A stretch of 64,000 bases of DNA. Origin: Delphinapterus leucas (lineage: Eukaryota > Chordata > Mammalia > Artiodactyla > Monodontidae). Positions 57,711 to 64,000 of this stretch are shown piece by piece. The first letter of the stretch is position 1. Each line of letters begins with the position of its first letter. The translations under genes were made by a program, and so were the position numbers. Location of the stretch: assembly GCF_002288925.2 (NCBI RefSeq), contig NW_022098001.1, forward strand, positions 5,131,478-5,195,477, read 5' to 3'. The notes under the pieces are model-generated. The model worked only from the letters and a program-made list of their open reading frames with translations. It ran no database searches and was not told the origin of the DNA.

Positions 57711-58376
57711 TAATTATATAGTTCAACTTGCTTAGATTATAGATGCCCTGTTGTTTGGTCAAATACTAGTCTAGATATTACTGTGAAGATGTTTTATAGA
57801 TATACTAATGTTTACAATTAGTTGATTTTATGTAAAGTAGATTATCCTCCCTAATGTGAGTAGGCCTCATCCAACCATTTAAAGGCCTTAAGAGCAAAAA
57901 CTGAGGATTCCCAAGGAAGAAGGAATTCTGCCTAAAAGATTGTAACATAGAAGTCCTGCCTGAGTTTCTAGCTTGCTGGCCTGCCCTACAGATCTTGGAC
58001 TCAAAATTACAACATCAACTTTCACCTAAATTTCCAGACTTCCTGCCAGTCTTACAGATTTGGGGCTTGGCAGCCCCCATAATCACATGAACCAATTCCA
58101 TAAAATAAATCTCTCCCTCTTTCTCTGTCTCTCTCCCTTCCTATTGGTATAATTTCCTACAGATAGACCAGATAGATAAGATAGATAGATAGATAGATAG
58201 AAGATAGATAGATAGAAGATAGATAGATAGATGATAGATAGATAGATAGATGATAGATAGATAGATAGATAGATGATAGATAGATAGATAGATAGATAGA
58301 AGATAGATAGATACATAGATAGATAGATGATAGGTAGATAGATAGATAGATAGAGTTTGTGTGAAGAGCCCTGACT
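57711..58376 (+). mobile_element. LTR-like ancient repeat carrying a microsatellite
   Basis: It begins 'tgtgatggttaattatatagttcaacttgc', has 'cctccctaatgtgagtaggcctcatccaacc', 'gcagcccccataatcacatgaaccaattcc' and 'ataaaataaatctctc', and ends 'gaagagccctgactgat'. This is a widespread mammalian LTR-type repeat whose tail often seeds GATA/TATC repeats. I do not give it a name. Confidence 0.65.
58161..58354 (+). repeat. (GATA)n microsatellite, about 190 bp
   Basis: GATA units are broken at intervals by 'gatgata' and 'gaagata' variants. The long Tyr/Leu/Ser/Ile open frames on the minus strand here are translations of this repeat only. Confidence 0.95.
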
Positions 58377-58827
58377 GATTTGCCCATTTGGGGGCACAAG
58401 AAAGATTAGGTCACATTTAATTTTGTTTTGAAACCAACCACCTCAGATCCCTATTTCCATTTATCTCAATAATGCATGCCTTCCTCAATAGACAGTCTCC
58501 TCCCAACCCCCCAGCTACAAGATAAGTCAGGAACTCCAATAAGCTGGAAAATCGTGCCTATATTTTGAAAAGCCCCATGCTGTGCAACATGGAGTCTCTG
58601 CCAAAAAAAGTGTCCTCTACCAGGCACTCTGGCAGCCCCGAGCAGCCCTGTCCACCCCTGGTCATGCTCAGGCCACAGGAACTTGCTGCTGTGACGTTAT
58701 TTCCTCAGGTGAGGGAATGTCTGGAGCAGCATCTCTCCTCCAGGCTCACACACAGCAGTGCTCACAGAACTCTGTGATTGGCCTGGCCTTCCAAAGCCAT
58801 AATCTGTTGTTGACTCAGCTCTTTACG

Positions 58828-58879
<52 letters not shown>

Positions 58880-59130
58880 CTCCTTGGCCAAGAGGTGTTC
58901 TAGCATCAGCCATGCCCTGATGCCCTGTGTCTTTTTCTAATGATGCACTGCCTTGGCCACCACTCTAGACTGCTTTCCTCCTTAAAGTGAGTTTCCTCTT
59001 GAGATCTTTATTTATAAACAGCTGTCCTCAGTCATGGTCACATCAACCCATCAGACACAGAACATTGAACTTCAACGCCAAGGAATTTGTTCCCTTCCTC
59101 CAAGAACCCTCCTTGGTCCCAATCCACATT
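58377..59130. other. Unique, with a (CA)21 run
   Basis: The pure AC microsatellite at 58831-58873 is the longest dinucleotide CA run in the window. The rest shows no gene. The frame at 58582-58920 runs through the microsatellite. Confidence 0.5.
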
Positions 59131-59143
59131 TGCCCTACATCTT

Positions 59144-59271
59144 TTTTTTCTTTTTTTCTTTGGCCCCCACTGCGCAGCTCGTGGGATCTTATTTCCCTCA
59201 GCAGGGATCGAACCCGGGCCCTCGGCAGTGAAAGCACGGAGTCTTTACCACTGGACCGCCAGGGAATTCTC
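59144..59271 (-). mobile_element. CHR-type SINE (short, older subfamily)
   Basis: Reversed: 'tttggcccccactgcgcag', 'gggatcgaacccgggcc', 'accactggaccgccagggaattc'. Same form as the copy at 11729. The target duplication is 13 bp with one difference: tgccctacatctt at 59131-59143 and tgcccttcatctt at 59272-59284. Confidence 0.92.
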
Positions 59272-60103
59272 TGCCCTTCATCTTAATAACTACGTGGCAC
59301 CACCAAAGTTGGTCCTTTCCAAAACAAAGAAGGCATGCTGCAGAGTAAATTAGTATTTCCACCTCCAGCTGCCACTAACTTATTAATGACAGTTTTTTCA
59401 TTTTATGCTTCTTTTGAGTACCATTTACCATGCATCTCCTTAGGTTACTTCTCAGGAAATAGACCTCGAAGGAATCAATGAATCGATGAATCTGTTTTCC
59501 TTTGATCTCCTGTCTTTTCCTCTCACTCATGGCCTCCGGAATTTCCCCGACACCTAAGTACAGTATTTTGTGGTATTTATATTTAATAAAAGTACGTTGC
59601 AATCTCCCATTTGGCCTGTAGAGGTTGGGTATGTGGTTCAGTCCTTTTGAAAACCAGGCTGGGGAATCTGTACTTAATTTGGGAAGCGATGGGGAGTCAT
59701 TGAACGTGAGCACTTAACTTCAAAGTAATAAAAAACTAATTCTCTGTTTTATCAAGACGACAAATTCAGCAAACTATATACCTGAGTTTTTAGAGCAAGA
59801 GATAGCTCTGTTAATTTTTTTCCTTTATTAGATGTTACTGGAAAGCATTTTATGCCTGCAAGGCAGGATCAGGGTTTCCATAAACTCCTGAAAAAAAAAA
59901 AAAGCATTTCCAGATGGGAGAATTTTCAAATACTCCTCATTTTTGTAAATCACATTTCAAAAGGGAGAGCATTTGCATATTCAAGGTGAAATTCCATGGA
60001 ACTATGCCTCATGCCCAGTTTTATGGAGTAATTATTTCTACATTTTTGAACTGGCACCACCTTCAAAATATGTCAACTCAAACTGCACACTAGACATAGG
60101 TAT

Positions 60104-60122
60104 TAATTAGCCAAGCTAATTA
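60104..60122. promoter_or_regulatory. Inverted homeodomain-type sites (candidate)
   Basis: 'taattagccaagctaatta' is an inverted repeat with 8-bp arms and a 3-bp centre, giving two TAATTA cores facing each other. Paired-class and LIM homeodomain proteins can bind such pairs. Motif only; no evidence of use. Confidence 0.3.
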
Positions 60123-60617
60123 TCCGAACTTGTTTAGACTAATCAAGTGATGAAGCAGCTTCAATCTGTTGGATTTTTCTTGAACAACTAACAGTGAAAC
60201 ATGAACTTGTTATGACTAGTAAATTGCACAAACACAATTTGCAACTGAGAAAGAGATTCCACGTTCCCTGAATATGGGTCCTTTCTCACTAAACCTGATC
60301 CACGGCCAACTTTGCCTCCAAAGGTACTTTGAAGAAAGGTCTTTCTTCCTTCCTTCCAGCAGAAAATCAATACTGCACGCTGGAGGAGAAGATGGAGAGT
60401 TAAAACGTCCTCTTCACCTGAGTGAGTAAACACCACCTCCGTGCTAAGGGAGGGCACAGCAGGGAACTGCAGGCTGTGAGACAGACTGCAAATAAAATCC
60501 TTCCGGGAGCAGAGAGTGGCCAGGCCAACGCTTAGCCCTGAAGCTGGCACCGCAGAGCCCTTGGCCTCATATAATTTCATTTCTCTGCGGCTGCAGTTCA
60601 GTATGTGCCTGCAAAAC

Positions 60618-60650
60618 TGGATAACGTGTCACTGACGCAGCTGTTATCCA
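60618..60650. promoter_or_regulatory. Inverted GATA sites with an E-box (candidate)
   Basis: 'tggataac' (60618-60625) and 'gttatcca' (60643-60650) are perfect inverted 8-bp arms, each with a GATA core. The E-box 'cagctg' (60638-60643) touches the right arm. Such pairs are bound by GATA/TAL1-type complexes in some enhancers. Unproven here. Confidence 0.3.
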
Positions 60651-61349
60651 GCAGATCTATTCTTCGCACACCGATTTGCCCGCCTGCCTAATCAATCCAC
60701 AGGAAGGGAGGGAGAAGCAAATTTGTCACCATCACACTGTGTTCTGGGCCTCTCCTTCATCTCAAACCACCCGCCCCTCCCACAGTTAGAGAAAATCGTA
60801 GGCCTCGAAGCTTCCGTGAATAGGAGCTTTGCGTGGGTCCTGTGTTCCCCAGCTTTCACCACTTTCTGGGAAAGATAAATGTTTTTCACATCCTTTGTGT
60901 CTTAACCTGGTTCCGTCTCCTTCAATCCGGGTCTAAAACAAAGCTTCCTCTCCACTTGGCTTCTCCCTTGCTGCTCTTCCGTTTTTCCTGAATTGCTCTG
61001 GTATTTCTGGATTCTTCCCATGTTGAGTCAGATCTGAGTATGGGTGGCAGAAAGCTTCTAATGTCATCATGTCATCACGAAATACGAAAGGTGGGCAGGC
61101 TCTGACAGCTTTAAGCAGCCCACAGCCTCAGGCTAGTATTTTTCCGCTGCAATGACGATAAAAGATAAGACATTGTTCAAATGTTCGTATGCTGGGAACC
61201 GTCTAAAAGCAGGGCTTTCAAAATAAAAAACAGCGCTAGTTCCCAGGGACAAAAGTCACATCTTCCTTTGTTCTGCCACAAAGCTCTTTGGCACCCCGGT
61301 AGAAGGGAGGGCACTTCAGAGGAGCTGTGAGAAGCACAAAAGGGAGCTG

Positions 61350-61568
61350 GGGGCTTCCCTGGTGGTGCAGTGGTTGAGAGTCCGCCTGCCGATGCAGGGG
61401 ACACGGGTTCGTGCCCCGGTCTGGGAAGATCCCACATGCAGCGGAGCGGGTGGGCCCGTGAGCCATGACCGCTGAGCCTGCGCATCCGGAGCCTGTGCTC
61501 CGCAATGGGAGAGTCCACAACAGTGAGAGGCCTGCGTACCGCAAAAAAAAATAAAATAAAATAAAATA
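61350..61568 (+). mobile_element. CHR SINE (short form)
   Basis: Head 'gggcttccctggtggtgcagtgg', B box 'gggttcgtgcccc', end 'gcgtaccgc', tail (AAAAT)n. T type, read on the plus strand as 'gggaagatccc'. No clear target duplication was found; a short 'aaataagtcaaat' repeat lies just after the tail. Confidence 0.94.
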
Positions 61569-62038
61569 AGTCAAATTATAAATAAGTCAAATCAAAGTCC
61601 TTGGGGGTTTCATCATTTAAAGACTTTGTATTGTAGATCTGCTTATAAAACCCATAACATTTCTGGTAATGTGGTTTTTCTCATGCATTTTTTTCAGGTG
61701 GGAACATATTTTCTCATCTTAAAACGAGCATGGGAGTATATTTCTTCCAACAGAAAATTCCGAAATTTTTCCTAGCTTCCTGTCTGTCAGGTGCAGTGCT
61801 CCATAAAGTTAGATTTTGAATAATCTACAGTCCAAGGTCTGGAATAATCCCAGACAGATCTTCTGCATCCCAAAATGTAGCAACTCCGCTCTAGATTGGA
61901 GCACACTTTCACTCAGCTGTCTTTGCAAGACCGTTGCCCTTTGCCCAGAAATGCAGCTGCAGTCTCTCAAGGCACAGATATAAATATAAATGGGGGAAAT
62001 GTCTGAGGTACCTGATACCGTTTCATCCTAATCACTGG

Positions 62039-62078
<40 letters not shown>

Positions 62079-62342
62079 GCTCTCGTAGATTTTTAAGTCA
62101 CTTTAATAGTGAACTTTCTAACAATCAAGGCTTCCTAAAATGAAATAAGCTTACTTTTGAGATGACAATGTTCTTCTCAGAGAAGATATTCTGGTAAAAT
62201 CTGGATGACCACTCAACAGGTATATAGCCAAATTATAATAGTTTTGAGATTAACCAGCCAGTAAGATGATTCTTTTAAGTTTGTGTGTGTGTGTGTGCAT
62301 GTGTGTATATATATATTTTATTTTTTTTTTTTTTTTTTTTTT
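61569..62342. other. Unique, microsatellite-rich
   Basis: CT run at 62043-62084; GT then TA run at 62282-62316, followed by a T-run at 62320-62343. No gene. Confidence 0.5.
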
Positions 62343-62344
62343 TC

Positions 62345-62460
62345 TATCTACCTCTATGGATTTGTCTGTTCTGGATACCTTACATAAATGGAATCCTCCA
62401 ATATGTGGTCTTTTGTGTCTGGCTTTATTCTCTTGGCATCAGCGACCCTTCTGGGTACAA
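62345..62460 (-). mobile_element. Old L1 fragment
   Basis: 'tggatttgtctgttctggatacc', 'acataaatggaatcctccaatatgtggtcttttgtgtctggc' is reversed L1M 3' text. Confidence 0.7.
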
Positions 62461-62989
62461 ATCATTTCCAGTTAATTGCTTTGAGATCCATCTTCCATTT
62501 CCATCCTCGCTCTTCCCTTCCCAGGCACTCACCAGTGTTGTTTGCATCTTATTCGGTGTGCAGTCTCCGGTCTGGGATCGCCACCCCCGTGGAGTGCCTC
62601 AAGGGCACCACACTGACAGCCCTTCTGCCAGTACTTGTTTCAGGTCTGGCTGGGGCCGCCTGTGGTGCTGCAAGAGCAGCAAATCACCCTCAAACTTTTC
62701 CAAGGTTTTTTATATTTTAAAATAAGATGTGAGAGGCGCTTTCTCCTTTCTTGACAAATGTAAGTGATAATTAACTGGTAACAGAAAATCTCCCCTGAAG
62801 TGTCACAATGTGCTGGTAGTTAACAGAGCCGCCCTCAGAGCTGCACCACAGAGCAGCTCCAAGTAGAACGTGTGCTTGTGGCCAGAAGAGCTGGCACTGC
62901 TCCCCCCTTCCAGACATCCAGCCATGTGCACATGGCACCTGCATTGCATTTTGGTTCACAGATGCAACATAAGAAAGAGCAGCCTGTGG
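62461..62989. other. No feature recognised
   Basis: The open frames at 62285-62725 and 62388-62720 lie over repeat and microsatellite sequence and have no domain. Confidence 0.4.
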
Positions 62990-63110
62990 TGCGCTGGGGA
63001 CAGGGCTGGACTCCAAGTGAGAAGATCCAAGTTTGAATCATACTTGCTGCCATTTATTAGCTTGACCATGAGCAAGGCGTGAGCCAACCCACACTTACGT
63101 TTGAAAGGAA
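62990..63110 (+). mobile_element. MIR SINE relic, partial
   Basis: 'gactccaagtgagaagatccaagtttgaatc', 'tgctgccatttattagcttgaccatgagcaagg' is the MIR 5' half. Confidence 0.65.
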
Positions 63111-63199
63111 GGTCATATAAACAGCAGCTAACCTCACTACGTTGTTTTCAAGATTGAAGCCAAGAAGACAATCCCATACACAAAAGCTGATTGTAAGCT

Positions 63200-63335
63200 A
63201 TGACCATAGTCCCCAAGCATGTAAACATCATGAAGGCAGGAACTTTGTCCTGTTTTCTGCTGCCATGCGTAATGCATCACTCAAGACAGAGTAGATACTC
63301 CATAAGATTTTCATGAATTTGTGAAATAAACAATC
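63200..63335 (+). mobile_element. L2 LINE 3' end relic
   Basis: 'catgtaaacatcatgaaggcaggaactttgtcctgttttctgc', 'gtagatactccataag' follow the L2 3' end. Confidence 0.6.
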
Positions 63336-64000
63336 ATGTTATTATTGTCAGTAACCAGGGTCACACAGTTAGCCACCAAGGAGCATCATCTCTAGATAAC
63401 TACCCAGATCATTTTTATTTATTGTAACCAAGTTATCACAAGAGAGTGTCTTACCCCATTATGTTTCTTCTAAAGGATGCTATACTTGGAGAGGAAGTGA
63501 GAAACATTGTTCTACTAAAATAGAGAACAGGAAAGGGTGACTTCAATTTGAAATGAGCTCTTGTTATGAACTGAAGAGACCTGACGCAAAATATACGTCT
63601 TCAGGGATTCATGCTTCTTGGTCTCTACCCACACTGTAATTATGCTTTTTTCACGCCCCATCACAAAACGAATTTACTCACCAGTGTATATAACACTGCA
63701 AATGTTGCGTTTTCAAATCTAGAAGCTTCTCCTGGACTGGAACCGGCTAAGTTCTTCCTTCTCTCCTTCCTTCCTCCCTTCTCTCCTTCCTTCTTTCCTT
63801 CTTTCTTTCTTTCTTTCTTGTTTTGGCAGTAATTTACATATTTTTTGTTTTTAAACAAACTTTTTGAGGCATAAGTGAAATATTTTAATGTAAATCCCTG
63901 ACATTGTGTTATTTCACTCTAAATACTTTGAATTTTACCATGCTAAAAAAGATGTTTTGTCATACAACCACAATGCTGTTATTACACCTAACAAAATAAT
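63336..64000. other. Window end: pyrimidine microsatellite and unassigned tail
   Basis: A CT-rich (TTCC/TTTC)n run occupies 63751-63820. Bases 63840-64000 ('catacaaccacaatgctgttattacacctaac') look like a reversed old L1-type piece that leaves the window, but I cannot fix the class. Confidence 0.4.

Larger units (their letters stand above)
59285..61349. other. Two kb of unique sequence
   Basis: It has no named repeat and no convincing open frame (130 codons at 60188-60580, minus strand, without domains). Motif-rich: an octamer-like ATTTGCAT near 59970 and the two inverted pairs listed next. It is a reasonable place for conserved non-coding elements. Confidence 0.45.

Noticed and set aside
58083..58397. 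Long Tyr/Leu/Ser/Ile repeat protein
   Set aside because: It is a translation of the GATA microsatellite.

Overview
The window is mammalian nuclear DNA with no gene that can be supported from the sequence. The repeats point to a cetacean (whale or dolphin). They include fourteen copies of the tRNA-derived CHR SINE family of Cetacea, hippos and ruminants, most of them the short CpG-rich form of about 200 bp. There are also cetartiodactyl-type L1 3' ends. I saw no BovB, Bov-tA or pig PRE elements. It could be intergenic or deep intronic sequence; the locus cannot be named from the sequence.

Layout. 1-530 is the 3' end of an L1. 2.8-11.9 kb holds MIR, L2 and L1 relics with three CHR SINEs, one of which interrupts an L1. 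11.9-18.2 kb is mostly unique AT-rich sequence. 18.2-21.4 kb has a near-complete MER2 DNA transposon and a nested L1/L1/SINE stack. 21.4-30 kb is mostly unique sequence with SINEs and MIRs. 30-40 kb is rich in short 5'-truncated L1 3' ends, several with readable target-site duplications, and carries a perfect 65-bp tandem duplication. 40-52 kb has SINEs, a 1-kb L1 that keeps 183 ORF2 codons, long L2 relics and two probable endogenous-retrovirus LTRs. 52-58.4 kb has a MIR series, an AT-rich expansion and a GATA microsatellite. 59.3-61.3 kb is unique sequence with two inverted motif pairs that might be regulatory. The end is microsatellite-rich.

Function. The only recognisable protein-coding remnants belong to L1 ORF2 and are dead 3' fragments. 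Most other open frames are short and lie inside SINEs, microsatellites or ancient repeats. The SINEs carry degenerate RNA polymerase III A and B boxes inherited from a tRNA. Candidate cis-regulatory motifs (CTCF-like, homeodomain, GATA/E-box, ETS) are given as low-confidence leads. I did not find a new biological system. The most informative features are the insertion history (nested elements with duplications), the SINE subfamily markers and a few lineage-specific tandem duplications.
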